Positions 44,201-57,500 of a stretch of 64,000 nt of DNA are shown here, piece after piece. Position 1 is the stretch's first letter. Every line of letters begins with the position of its first letter. Source of the stretch: Trogon surrucura. Lineage: Eukaryota > Chordata > Aves > Trogoniformes > Trogonidae. The DNA is taken from assembly GCA_020746105.1 (NCBI GenBank), contig CM036622.1, positions 39,843,477 through 39,907,476 of the forward strand, written 5' to 3'. The position numbers and the translations under genes are program-made. The notes beneath the pieces were generated by a model. It had not been told where the DNA came from and did no database searches. It worked only from the letters and a program-made list of their open reading frames with translations.

Positions 44201-45774
44201 CTCCTTGATGTAGGAAAGTTTAGCACTGTTGCTAGATGATGAGATATACCTCCAGCCAGAAGAAGTTAGAACTCATAGAACCAGAAGAGTCATAAGAAAG
44301 TGGGGGCTTTTTTGGAGTTTCCCATGATTGTGTTTAAAGTCTTGGTGTCATATTGTGAATCAATGAAAGTTTGACATAGTCACTTTAAAAATGAAATAAA
44401 AAATTTCTTCTAGCTCTAAAAATTTTGGATATGTTGTTTAGCTATATTACATACAAAGATACAGCTGCCAAAGCAAGACGGTCTTGATTATTACATTAAT
44501 GTTATGAATGATAGTACTAATTTAAGGTCGAGTTTTTCCAGTTAACTATATATGTATAACAGAACAATACTAGCCTTGTTATCTTGCATAGTTTTTAGTA
44601 TCTCTCTTTTTTTTTTTCTACATTCCTTTATGCTGTTTTCAGAATTCTATATAAATATCAGGGCAACATAAAATAAGGTATCACTCTTAACCTTTGGTTT
44701 CAGAGGAAGATGGAGTTTTCATGTTATGGGCACTATAAAATAATGATTCATTGAAATTCAATCATATGTATGTTGTAACACTGATTTCTTTATAGCATTC
44801 TGCAGTCTTCTGCTACAAGATTTATAGTGTATGCTATACTACTCTCCAGTCCTTCAATGTTTTAATGTTAAAAAGTTTCTGACCTTTAAAGAGACAAATT
44901 CGAGGGGTTTATTGACACTTTGTCATTCTAGCTCATCATTGTTCCCATACTTATCACTGTTCTTCTGGAAATACTTTACATGAGTGGGAAAATGGTAGCC
45001 AAGATTATTTTATTTCCAATTGTCCTTCACACATGTATTTATAACTCTTCCAGAGTGTCAGGGGATTTTTCTTAGCACTACAGTGTCATTCCTTCCTTCT
45101 GCCTCATGTGCTCCACACATTCATACATCCTGATGTATCCTGAGTTGCCAGAGAAGTCCAGAAACTTCTTGTGCAGAAAGCTAAACCAGAATATGGGGAT
45201 AATGAACTGAAAAGTGCACACACTTATCACACGGAGCCTAGTTTATAGCCTGTCCTAATTATACATTGCTATCATGTTCAAATTAATGTGACTGCTGATA
45301 GCACAGGTATAGCTAATTCTAAATGTCTGTTACAGCCAAAATGCTCGATGATTTAGCATGAGATTAAGAGCTGTGTACATCTCAGAAGAAGAACACAGCA
45401 CCAGAAAAATCAGTGGTAATGTTCACACTAGCTGTTCTTCACCATTAGTAGCCCCTGTGACACAATCTACAACAGGCAGACACCTGTAGGCAACATCATG
45501 TCATATTCTCTCTGTTAAAATGGTCTATAACAAGGGAATATTCCTACAGCTGAGTCATGGTGGCCGACCTCATTGAACAATACAATATATATAACCTATG
45601 ATCTTTTCAATTTTAGTTACACTTTGGGACAAGCTAAAAACTTATATTGCCTTAACTGCAGTTTTTGTACTCTCCTAGAAATGAAAGAGAAAGGGCTCAA
45701 ATGCAGCTTCAAGAAACTGTTGCAAGAAATAGTACTATCTCAACTGATTTGTACGAGGGTGAATTAAGTGGTAC
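41216..45774. other. Intergenic, AT-rich
   Basis: No gene is supported. The stretch holds a TTA/TTG microsatellite (43550-43641), poly(T) near 43950, and a segment at 43960-44180 whose motif content resembles a conserved non-coding element. The short open frames have no recognisable domain. Confidence 0.6.
43550..43641 (+). repeat. Imperfect TTA/TTG/TTAC trinucleotide microsatellite
   Basis: About 92 bases consist of TTA and TTG units with a T run, then ATT and ACT units. It translates to a meaningless Leu/Tyr/Phe run. It is likely length-polymorphic. Confidence 0.95.
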
Positions 45775-46305
45775 TGTTATCATGGTTCAAACTGACTGAC
45801 TGGCAGAGGAAGACCAAGGAACCACGTGGTTGCTCACTGGGAATGAGGAGGAGAACCTGGAGGGAGCAGTAGGTAGAGCCTCATGGGATTGGGATAAGAA
45901 CAGTTTTTTTAATGGGGAAGCATAAAAAAATAATGGGGAAAAAAACCAACAACAATAGTGTTTAACTCGATAGCGTACAATGAGAGTAACATGCCACACA
46001 GATGTCATAGAATTATAGAATCATAGACTGGCCTAGGCTGGAAGGGACTTTACAGATCATTTAATCCCCACCACCCGAAACCCAGTGACGCAACCCCTGC
46101 GCGTGTGTCTTGAGCTTTTCAGAGAGAAAGAGAGAGACCCCAGCCAGGCCAGATCCCCCTATAGACACTGCACCTGGAGGCCTGATGATATCGAATATCC
46201 CCGGATATCCCTATGGCTAGTGGCTAGTTCGGCTCAGCTATCCCAGCTGTGCCCCCCTCTCAGCTTCTAGTGAAAATTAACACGATCCTAGCTGAACCCA
46301 ATACA
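45775..46305 (-). mobile_element. Diverged ERVL-like LTR, interrupted by a CR1 tail
   Basis: On the - strand it starts TGTATTGGGTTCAGCTAGGA, then GTGTTAATTTTCACTAGAAGC, which resembles the common bird ERVL LTR start. It ends CAGTTTGAACCATGATAACA, which resembles the usual GGTTAAACCACGACA terminus. The middle keeps the A-rich TTAAA-AAACTGTTCTTATCCC region near the poly(A) site. A CR1 3' end (46006-46078) sits inside it. There is no internal retroviral sequence, so it is a solo LTR. It is more diverged than the 40561 LTR. Confidence 0.65.
46006..46078 (-). mobile_element. Short CR1 3' end nested in an LTR
   Basis: On the - strand the 3' end of a CR1 is seen: GATTAAATGATCTGTAAAGT, then CCCTTCCAGCC, and a tail of degenerate ATTCTATG units. 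Only about 70 bases remain. LTR sequence lies on both sides, so the CR1 landed in the LTR. Confidence 0.75.
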
Positions 46306-47430
46306 ACTGTGTACTCAGTTTTGATACGCTGGTAGCAACAAACTTTTTTTTTTTTTTTTTAAACAGGCAATGGAAATCTTACCAATGGCAGCAAATTATC
46401 TAGACCACTGCAGTCAGAGCTCACTTTTTTTCCTTAAGATTAGTGACTTTGAGCCTGAATTCAGAAGCAAGGAGAAATTTCAATGTCTCTTATTACATAT
46501 AAAACTTAAAACTTTGTAGTATTTTCCAGCATTTTTTCATGCAAAACTTTCTTTTTTGTATTATTCATAAACCTTCCTTCCAGTTTTGCCAAATGAAAAC
46601 TATTTGGGAAGACTTTTCTTCTTCTCTCCTCCCACAACAAAATTACATTGACAACATATAAAAACCCTGGGAAGCCTTTAGATTTAAATCAAAATATTTT
46701 TTTCAGCTGCTCAACCTTTATTCCTCTTAAATACTAAATTCATTTGAATATTGATTTCCGTTGAAGGAACACATTACACAGTACTGTTATTTTCCTGCTA
46801 AAAAAGCAGTGGCAATGGGCTTTCTTATTTGAATGTTTCTTTAATGAAGGCGTTATGAAGGCTGGTACAGAAAAATTGATACCTGATTCTAGCTGCTTAT
46901 TTATGCTTGGTACCTACTTGAAGTATTATCTGAAATACCTATACTCAAACCCAAAAACTGCATATAGTTGAGGCAGGATCTCCCCTAGAAGCCTGAGTCT
47001 CATCTTACACAGAAGGTCCCGTTTCTCCAGTATAAAAGCAATGGGTATATGGGTCTGGATTTTAATTATGATGGATTTTAATGGTCCATGCCTTCTGGCT
47101 GTTCTGTATGTGTTGATTATGAGTTCATGCGGTTGAAGCTAAGATTTTACTGCTGATTTAAAGAACACTAATTTGCCTCTGATGGCCACAAATGAAATTT
47201 TTAACTTCTCTTTTGCTTTCCCCACCGACATAAAATCTTGTGTTAATAAATGTAATCTCCCATTTTGTTCATGACTAGGAAACAAATGCTTAAGAAAATT
47301 AAATCCAAAGTCAAATAGAAGGTCTCTCTGGTTTGACCAGCTCTCCAGAGTCCCTATAGAATTTAACTCAGACATATTCTCATATAATTATGATGTCACC
47401 TTGAGAAACTTCCTTTTATAATTAAATTTG
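46306..47430. other. Intergenic, nothing recognised
   Basis: AT-rich DNA with a poly(T) run at about 46344-46360. No gene or repeat family is recognised. Confidence 0.6.
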
Positions 47431-47557
47431 TCTCCATTGGTGAAGACATTCAAACCTGGACTGGGCACAATCCTGGGAACCTGCTCTATCTGACCCTAAG
47501 CAGCAGGGCTTGGACTAGACTATCTCCAGAGGTCCCTTCCCACCTAGAAGATTCTGT
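47431..47557 (+). mobile_element. CR1 3'-end fragment
   Basis: The last 120 or so bases of a CR1 on the + strand: GAAGACATTCAAACCTGGAC, a linker, then CTTGGACTAGAC, CTCCAGAGGTCCCTTCC and a single ATTCTGTA octamer. It is strongly 5'-truncated and belongs to a different subfamily from the long copies, judging by its 3' sequence. Confidence 0.85.
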
Positions 47558-48697
47558 AAAGCCATATTATCCTTAAATCTCAAAGGCAACACAGCAGACT
47601 GCTGGGGCACCAAGCACCTTGGCCGAACTAGGTGTCGGGCTTGCTGCCTCACAGGGTGGAGTTATGATGAGTGGAGCAGCAGCTGCTGCTGTTCAGAGTA
47701 GATTTTCCCCAGCTACAGAAGCGATGGCATCTGAAGAAGCACCTTGTCCTTCAGCTTTGCCCTCTACTTTTCTTACCTTCTCCTCCCTGAAGCAGCCATG
47801 GCTCAAACCAGCCCCAGTCGTATCTCCATCCCAGCCCCTTTCTCACTGCCTTTCTCAGTTTGCTCTGCTGACTAGCAAGTGAGAAAGTAGCTTAGCAAAT
47901 GATTACTGCATCTCAAACAAACTTTCAGTTTGAGTTAGACCTTACCTTTCAGAAAGACTTCAATACTGGTATGAAGACTTCAAGTAACAGTGAAATTCTG
48001 CAATTCATAGATAAATCTCTTTAACTATTAGGAATCCTCAGTATTATGTGTTCTCATTTTAGCTTTTCATGGCTAGCCACATCTATATGGCAAAAGCATG
48101 ATTCAAGCACAGCTTGCATGCTAAGTAAAAACTACTCAAATATATCGACAAAAGAGAAAATAAAGGAGAGGAAATGTCTCATCTAAGTTTTGGTAAGTGA
48201 CTACCAGGAAATCAGACCAAAAATGTAAACATCTTCTCTTAGAAGACAGGATGAACAGTATTGATTGATGTGATTACCCTAAACTAGGCTAAATATAGGA
48301 GACTGAACCAGTGCAGTACATGGCAAAATTTCACACCATAGATATCTGTTCCTTCAGGATGTTCATTAATTAGTACAGAAAGAAAAAAGAAAAAAAAATC
48401 ACTAATGGAAAGCCATCCTGAAAATAGGTATAGCTTTGATATGGAAAGGCTGTCATTGATAACAGCATATCCAGAAGAAACTCTTTTTTATTTTTAATGG
48501 AAAAATCAGACTGTAGCAGACTGTTTGTCCTGCTGCTCGTATCTAGCAATGCTTTTAAAGTGTAGAGTACTGCTGGCACTCAAACTAGCTGCTATCATTA
48601 GAAATATTTATTGTCAGTGACTTGCTTTATATGCTTTTTACAGCTGCTTTCCTTAGGCTATTCCGCTTGACAAATAGACTCATCAAAATCAAACATA

Positions 48698-48715
48698 CAT
48701 GCATTCAAATGCATG
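48698..48715. repeat. 18-bp palindrome CATGCATT-CA-AATGCATG
   Basis: Perfect 8-bp inverted arms are separated by CA. The half-sites (ATGCAT) resemble paired POU-factor sites. The region around it is AT-rich and could be regulatory. This is seen directly; its function is inference. Confidence 0.7.
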
Positions 48716-50747
48716 TTACTAGGCAAGTTTCACTCTTATTTACAGCCCTTGCAGACAATAGGCTTGCTGGGTAAGGCAACTTTTGGCCATTTTACTGTCT
48801 TTTTCAACATTTTTTATTTCCTGTTTATTTCATTAGTTAGGCTTATGACACAATTACTCCTTTCTAGTGAATTGTCTCTGATCTATCTGATGGTATTTGT
48901 TTTTGTTAATCTGATTGGTTTAAAATTACTATGCTGCAATACCATTTATGCTAACATACACATGACTGTTTAAACTTCCATGTATTCAAAAATAATTGAT
49001 TAGTTGCACCCTAAGATATGATAAAGACAGCATTGTTATTTAGACTGCATGTTGTTTAAGCAGCAGTACTTCAGTTTTGAATTGGTAAATATAAGGATTA
49101 TTGTTTTAAAAATATTCAGCAGGTTTTTATTGCCCCACAGTCTCTGAAAGGCTTACATAGTTTTGAAAGTCTGTTTTGGGAATGATGAGGAAGCTCTCAT
49201 ATCCCTTGGCAGGTTAGAGCTCTCCATCTCCAAAAACTGCTATGTAAGTGATTTTGCAGCAGCCTTGTGGGTACCTGATTATGACAGTAATTAACCTGCT
49301 GGATGTGCTGACTACAACATACTGACAGAAATGGTCCCTAGCTTAAGGCTGCTAAGAAGTCATTCAACAGCAGTAGCATTTCTGTGTGTTATGGAGCGAA
49401 GCAACTCTGGTCCTCATCCTCCATGAGAGAACAAAGCTACAGATAATTACAGAAGAGCTTCAACTTTTGTCCTTTTGACCATGTTCTCTCATGTGGCCAG
49501 AGAGGTGATGGGGAAGGGCTGTGGGCCACAAAGGACGGCAAAAGCCCAACACTACTCTGCAGCTGAAAATCCCTCGATCAGGTAGGTGTCCTTGGATGAC
49601 AGAGACCCACAGGATATGTTGTCCAGCTAATATGACCTCAGGGGCCCACAACTGGGACCTATCAGGTCCTCCTGCTCAAAAGGTTGTGGCAAAAAATGCA
49701 ACTTGCTAGAGTACAGCCTTTATCCCAGTGCATATAAGTTGGTTTCTCACTTGTTTTTCTTTTCCTTTTCATTCATTAGTATTTCACAACACCTTGCTGC
49801 ATTAGTTCCCCATGCTTTTCTTTATGTTATGTAAGCTTATAAGGCACATTCTCAGCTCGTAAGTCATCTGCATCTGTGTTGAATTGTTTCTGTCATCCAT
49901 TAGCCTTTAAATAATTCATGCCTTTCTGTATTTAGCTACGTCCTTTCTCCATCACATACAGCATTGCTTTCATCTGTTTTCTCTGACGAAGAGTAATATA
50001 ATGCAGGACATTTAAAATAATTTACATTGATTTTTTTTCTTTCCTTCAGCAATATATTCTTTCTGCTTCAATAGGCAGCAGTAGTGTTCCTTTTGCTATT
50101 AAAGCAGAACTTGCCATTCCCACTGTTATGAGCACCTAAAGGAAAAGCTTTTTTTTGTCCTTGTACTTTTTTTACTCCTTCCCCTCAGCAGTTGCATTCA
50201 GACACTGCAGATAGACATCAGTTCAGTGCCTACATGTTTCTGAATAATCAGAGTGAAAGAGGAGAAAAAGACATATTTATCAGCTTCTTTTCCACAAGGC
50301 AAAGGGAGAGGTGTCTTTGTTTTAAAAAGAATGGGAATTGTCTGGAAGGTTACCCTTTCCTTTTGTCAGTGCTGATAACATGATTAACATCATGATTTCT
50401 ACCCTGGAGAGCATATGTAGCTGATAAAAATAGTCAGATGACAAGAAGTTGTACATTGAGCGGCCACTACAGATCTGGGATATTTCCGTGCAGTTCCCTG
50501 ACAACCCACCTGCTCAGTGATCCTGGGTGAATTATCGTGTCCCTAACTTCCAAGGGGGTTCTAGGACAAAGAAACACTGTCCTTGCTGTGGTGTGATGAT
50601 GGCAGTGCCTTAACTCTCAGAGCTTGCTTTAGGCAAGTGGGTTCACCAACCCCTGTGAAATTTCCCAGTTTGTCCATAGTGCTTTACCTACACATGTGCT
50701 GGGGCCCAGCCCCTTGACCGTAACAGGCAGAGTGGAAGCAAGATTTA

Positions 50748-50767
50748 AACTTCCTGTTCAGGAAGTT
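50748..50767. repeat. 20-bp palindrome with facing GGAA sites
   Basis: AACTTCCTG and CAGGAAGTT form perfect 9-bp arms around TT. Each arm carries an ETS-type GGAA core. Confidence 0.7.
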
Positions 50768-53700
50768 CAGGAGAGAAGCGTGTCTGAAACACTCCAGTTT
50801 TTGGAAATACCCCTAATACAGCTCTGTGCAGACACCTGATGGGAAAAAAGAAACTCAGAGATTTAAACCCTCTCATCTTCCCTGATGTACTTAAAGCACC
50901 CTTTGAGTATCTTTCTTCAGCCCATAACTTTGCTAAACACTGTTTCTGCTTGCTTTGTCCAATAAGAAATTGGCCAACACATTCCAACTGGAATCAAGCA
51001 GAAAAAGTCTGCTTTCTGAAAATAAGCTGTTAAAAAACAGGAGACTTGTGATTTCTTTAGGCAAAATTCTCTTGAACAGCTCGAAGTCTTAAACGTGACC
51101 TACAAAGCAGGAGATTCATTTTTTGTTCTTTAATGCTTATTTGTCATGTATAAGGAGTATTCAAGAATTTAGTTTTCCCAGTAATTGGACATTTTTTTTT
51201 TCTGTATTGTCTGCTTTTCAGATTAGAAATGCAAGGTCCCCACTCAGTTCTCTGGGCTGCAGGAAACCTTGACATCTTTGAAGAATGTCCAAAGAGAGGT
51301 TTCACAACTCTACTGTTTGCTGGCTAACTGGCTCCCACAGGGATGCATTCATACATTAGCATTATTTCACTAGTTAGCAGTATCAATTATGATTCCTTTC
51401 AGACAGAATGTGGATAAGATCCCAGACCTGACACATGGGGAGAAGAGATTCAATTTTCTTTTGAAGCTACAGAGAGTACATTGGACCCCCATATAAGCCT
51501 TCCTGCTTAGCGATGCTCTAGCTGACTGCATGAAGCTTAGCTGGAGTGAGGCCAGAAGCTGCATTTAAGAGTCACTGTTGTCAACTCTAACAAAATTCTG
51601 CAATCTTCAGAAAATAGGTTATTTTTTTTGTTGTGTCCTGTGTATAGTAATCAAGCTAATGATTAACCATCATTTTCTTACTGTTAGTGGGATTCAGACA
51701 CTCTCTCCTCTGCTGATTTCAAAATGTGTGCCCCTGGGTGAAAAATCACCATGCTGGCAAAAATGTTAGTCCAACTCTCTTGAAAATATGTATTTACAGA
51801 CAGATTGAAAAATCATGGACTTGTTCAATGTGCAATTTAGCAAAAAAATTAAATCTAGTTGCCTTTACAGACGCTGCCTTTTTTTTACCATTGTGATTTG
51901 TCTTCTGTTGGCAATATAGGAATTGCAACTGTATAAAGAGAGCTTAAGAAGGTAAATGTCTCTAAACTGGTCACTGCTTAATAACACTAAATGTCAAACC
52001 ACTAGAATTATGGGCTGCATGTTTTCTCCAACACATTTGAATTCCTTGTGTTCACAGCGATTTTGAACTGGATGAGTAGATATGTTAACAGTTTGGCAGC
52101 AAGGGAAATGAAATGTTCCTCCCCAGGATTTTTACAAGCAGTATGAGACACAGGTCTTAGCAGCAAGCTCACAAGTGAAAGAGGTTCTGGAGGTCATCTA
52201 CTTCAGGGAGATAAGGTACTCTTTCTCCTGGTGCAGCAGATGTAATCACGTAAAAGGTCTTATCACAAGTTTAATCCTTTTGTTTGATTTGTCAAACTAC
52301 TATAAACTAAACATCAGTATTTTACAATATTGCAAAAACACAAAGGTCCCTTAAATTAATTTCCTTTGCCGGTTAGTAGAGAAGGATTAGGGCACATGCC
52401 CACTAAGTTACCACTCCAGATGATCTTATAACAGAAGAAAAAGCTTGTCTTTGAGTGAATAACCTTATCTATGCCCAAAAGCAGGGTCTAGACACAAAAA
52501 GAAGGATTTACCTCACACCATTTTTTACTGTCTGAAAGTACAGTAGTATTTCTTTCTATTAGGGCCAAAGTACAGCTGCTGAACAGAAACTGGCACTTCC
52601 AGAGACAAAATTTCCTCATCAACCTTAGGATAAACCGAAACAAATTCTGGAGGCACCTATCTCTCACCACTTACTCCAGAGAGACCTGAAGTTATTAGCC
52701 TAGCTAGAAGTCCATCTTTTCCCAGTTAGGAGGGGACTATACAGTTTATCTGGATAATCATGTTGTCCTCAAGGCATGCAATGTGGAGGGAAAAAAAAAT
52801 TTAGACTGTCCTTTAAAAACGCATAAGTGGTACCTTGATGATATTACATCCTTATAATTAAGAAAAAAAAAAAGAAAAAATATGCCTGGTAACAATTCTC
52901 TTTTTCATAGTAGAGTGCTTTCTTTCTGACCGAAGTTACGATTAAGAAAACTTAATATCTACATGAAGTATGGAATATTTCACGTAGACAACTCAGTTCC
53001 CTCAGCTGATTTTTTTTTTTTTTTTCTGAGGGAATTACAGAAGTACAATGTTGAGTGTTACACATTTTACTTTAGTTTTGTGATCTACTGTTTGTAGTTT
53101 TACACTTCCTCTTGAAGTTATTGCTTCCAATCCTTATAAATGTTAAAAATTATTTTAAGTGGCTTTTGTGAACGTGGAAGGATTTAAGTCAAATATGCAC
53201 CTCCACAGCGGAGATTTTAAGTATGTAGGTGCATAAAGTCAAAGTGGAAATTCCTACCTTAAATTGACATTTAATGTAGGAGTGATCAAAAATTCATCGA
53301 GCGCTTACTTGTAACGCCAAGTATGCTTACTGCACTTTGAAGTCAGCTTCAGTGACCACATCAATCTCAACTCCTACAAGCTCTTCACTAGAGAAGGACC
53401 TAGGTTGCTTTTGAATGGAAGAAGACACTTAACCTTTGGAGACATGCTAATCTAATCCAACTCCTTACTGGGAGTGCAGTGCTTTTGTGTTTTCCTATCT
53501 CAACCCATCAGTGCCCCAGGACAGGTAATGGTCTACAATAAAAACACCTGCTGCTGCTGTTACTGTCCTTCGTATGCTCCCCTCTGTGCAGCGTGTTTTC
53601 CTGGCTGCTTGCTGAAACACAGCCTATGTAGAAGACCATAAAGTTGCTATTCCAAGGCCAAGATGCCAAAAAGATAAGATTTTCACCACATCCTTTTTAG

Positions 53701-54070
53701 AAAATGAACGTTTTTATCATTCCTAGGAGACCTATTCCCCATAGCAAAAACTTAAGTAGTTCATGAGGAAAGACAGCTGACAAACATCCAGCAACATATG
53801 TTACATACTTTGGTGGATCTCCTTCAGGAGCACATACATCTAAATTAATGTAGTATAGAGAAACAGTTCAGCACAGAATATAGAAACACATCTGTGCCTT
53901 TGGATGGACTAGCAGTGACCTTGCTGTCTTGACTATGTGTAGCATTAGAGTTATGATGAGTAACTGCAAAAACTCTGCCTAATTTCATATATATATATAG
54001 ATAGATATATTCATATGTATTTGTAAAAATTTAGGATTTTATTCCTGTAAATTTTCAAAAGCATTCACAT

Positions 54071-54545
54071 GAATCACAGAATCATAGAACCATTTAGGTT
54101 GGAAAAGACCTTTAAAATCATCAAGTCCAACCATTAACCTAGGGATGTCAGGTCCATCATTAAACCATCCCTGTGGTCCCTAAGCATCAGGTATAGGCAT
54201 CTTTTAAGTACCTCCAGGGATGGTGACTCAATCGCTTCCCTGGGCAGCCTGTGCCAATGTTTAATAACCCTTTTGGTGAAGAAATTTTTCCTAATATGTA
54301 ATCTAAACCTCCCCTGGCACAACTTGAGGCTATTTCTTCTTGTTCTATAACTTATTACTTGGGAGAAGAGACTGACCCCCACTGTGCTACAACCCCCTTT
54401 CAGGCAGTAGTAGAGATCAATAAGGCCCCCACTGAGGGTCCTTTTTTTCCAGCCTAAAAAAATCCAGACCCCTCAGCTGCTCTTCATAAGACTTGATCTC
54501 GAGACCCTTCACCAACTTCATTTCCCTTCTTTGGACAGGCTCCAA
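54071..54545 (-). mobile_element. CR1 3' fragment, older subfamily
   Basis: The 3' 475 bases of a CR1 on the - strand, with tail octamers degenerate at 54071-54088. The C-terminal ORF2 reading is visible ([35 protein letters not shown]) followed by a 3'UTR with GACCTGACATCCCTAGG. The more upstream part carries frameshifts. The C-terminal wording differs from the long copies, so this is another subfamily. Confidence 0.9.
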
Positions 54546-57500
54546 ATAAGTAAGCCCTTGAGTTGTCCATTCTCAGTTAAGACATACGTTTTCCCTTCCT
54601 TCATGTGTGCTTACATGACTAGGATTTTATTAACCTATTTTCTTTGGTTTTCCAAGAAGAAAAACATCCATTTAGAAACGAAAGTACTATTGCAGCAAAA
54701 TGATTGGGACAGGTTCAACACAAGCTTTGAATTGTTTTCTCTAAATGAAATACCTCAGAATTTTATCTCCCTTAAGGTCCTTTACTATCAGGATGTTTAC
54801 ACATCTGACAATTTTGATACTCTCAAGAAAGACCAGTGATAGCTAGAAGTGCCATACTAACAGTTTACTGAGAGTACACCTTTAGTTTTCTTTACTTAGC
54901 ACTACATTAAGGCAGCAAATTTCAAAGTGTAGTAACACTACGTTAATCAAACCAATGTAATTTCAGGCAGCTTTCTAATACTTTTAGTTTTTAGAAAAAC
55001 AAACTCCAAGAGAGACCGAACTACATCACCCCTATTATTATCATTAAATATCATCTAAGGCATATTGGTAAATAGTACAAAAAATATTTGCAGTAATTTA
55101 GCAAAAAGATTTAACACGACTATATCCTACTTTTCATTATTCATCATTCCAAATACAAGGAAAGATAAATAAATTTTAAAATAAAAATAAAAGAGAAGTA
55201 CCTAGCAAACCCAAGCTACAATGAAAATCATAAGCAAAGACTGGCAGTGTGTTTGTAGGTGATTCTGTCTCCCTCGGTGGTGATGTAAGGCATGAGGGCT
55301 GCAAGCCAAGCAGCTTCCACAATATGAAAAGCAGTTACCTCTCAATCTGTATATCTTGCTATTACAATAGAAATTAATTACCTCTATTTTCTGTTTCTCT
55401 CAGCTGAGGTACTGTCTAGTGTCTGTAGAACAGAATCAGACAAGAATCCAAAGCAATTGTGGAGGGATGAAGGTCACCTCTCCTCTGCCCTTCTCCCTGT
55501 CTCTGTACATTTACCCTTCTCTTACTAACAAAAAAAGTATTCTTCCCTCAGCATTTATCGATACTAATGTTTGTCTCTTTATTTGGATGTTATTTGAATT
55601 AGTTAAAACTATTTACAAACCACTTTAACTGTTGTCAGTAAATGTATTTACTTTGCCTTCAAGCAGGTGAATTGATTCTTCTCTGTTTCATTAGTTCCAC
55701 ATGTCCTTCTCCTGTCCCTGAACATTTCACACACCTGCGGTATGCCAAATTTCTACAGTCTGATTGGGCTCATAGGCTGCCCAAAAAAAGTCAATGGGAT
55801 GCAAGAAAACATCAACACAGCAATTAAGTTGTTGTTTTATGGTCTTCTGCATAGGCTGTGTTTCAACAAACAGCCAGAAAAACACACTGCGCAGAGGGGA
55901 GCATACAAAAGAACAGTAACAGTAGCAGCAGATGTTTTTATTGTAGATCATTGTAAATAAAGGAAACCTTACACTGACTTGCCAAATAACTTCTGTAATT
56001 TCACTATTTACCAAAATTAATGCTATAAAAATAATCTAAACCATCAGTCCGTTTGAAAGATTTGTTTACAGTCAACTACATTTATCATTACTACACTATA
56101 TTTTTAAAAAAAAAAATTATTAATACCTACTGCAAAATGTTATTTTCCCATAACTGTTTATCCAGAAGATGTGTCTGTTCATAGTTCATATGGTGTGCTT
56201 TAAAAGAATAGGTAGCTGGGGTATTGTAACTGAGAATGAGGGCAGTTAAGTGATAATCACTGGCTTCTTTCTATGTACAGGTGTCACCAGGCAAAGACAT
56301 CACAACAGGCATTAGCTGTCAACCGTCTGTCAGTCTTGGCAGAGGCCGTGGACTATTAACTCAATTTACAGGCTCTTAGTGATGGAGCAGGTCAGAATTG
56401 CTCATGACTGGGTCCATAGCTGATGATGCATTATCAGGGTGGACCAAAAGAAAATCCATTGTTCTGCTGGGCAACCGAACCGCAGAGACATAGCTGCAGA
56501 GTAGTGATGACTTTCTGGTCCTAGCCAAGCCCTGGTGAAATCAGCTTTCTAGGAACTAGGGCATGCACGAGACAGCAACTCTATCATAGAGGATACACTC
56601 CACCACGGTAAACTGTAAATTGTCGCTTTCCATCAACAAAACTTTGTTTTCTCCAAGACAGGTAGAGGGCACAGAGTGGTGACAGTCAGGGCTGAATAAA
56701 CGATGTTCTTTGGAGATCCACTTCCACAACGCACTTTTGACTCTAATAATTAATTTCACTACATTGCTGGAGAGGAGAGCAAATACATTTTGCATCTTGT
56801 ACTGTTGCTTTTAAAGTGTTAAAGTCCATTATATTTACGGCAGAGGTAGCCTGACATCACCTCTGTGGATAAAAACGACAGTTATTTGCGAGCACAAGAA
56901 ACACTCCAAATTATATAGTTAATATGAAATAATGTCATAAATCAAAAGGTATTGAAGTAAAATATGTTGTAAATATAAAAATATTTAAATATAATATTTA
57001 ATGGAGCTCATAAGTCTCTGTAAAAATCCTACAAAAGAAAGCAAAAATCAATTAAATATTTTGCACGAATAACAACACAAATGATGATAATAAAAAGTTG
57101 AAAGACAGATGTTAGCTTCCAGAAAAAGGTGAAACATATTTCTCGTCATTATGTAGTCCTGGGTCAGTAAGATAGCACGAGATTTCTGTCTGAGCTGTCC
57201 TAATTCACTGCAAACAAAATTTAGCCTCAGCTAATATGCATATGCTTCAAACAGACAGGTCAGTAGCAAGGCCAGATACACCAGCTGGTTTTAGAAAGGA
57301 GTTATCCAAAATTTGTACTGTCAAGCTGTAGGGCAGACTCCCAGCAGGACAATTCTCAGACTGTAACACCCTGAAGAAGAAAACGTCTAGATTTGTTCTG
57401 TTAAATTGAAGGTTGAGTTGGAGAAGGTTTCTAGCTCTTTTTTTCTAGTTCTTTTTTAAGTGAGGTTAGTTTAACAAACTTTGAGAGTCAGGAGATGAGA

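Larger units (their letters stand above)
47558..54070. other. Intergenic, AT-rich
   Basis: No gene is supported. An Ala-rich open frame at 47619-47882 has no recognised match. Two perfect short palindromes are seen at 48698-48715 and 50748-50767. An ATAT/GATA run lies near 53988-54012. Confidence 0.6.

Noticed and set aside
47619-47882. Ala/Ser-rich 87-codon frame next to a CR1 fragment
   Set aside because: No recognised protein and no splice or promoter signals.
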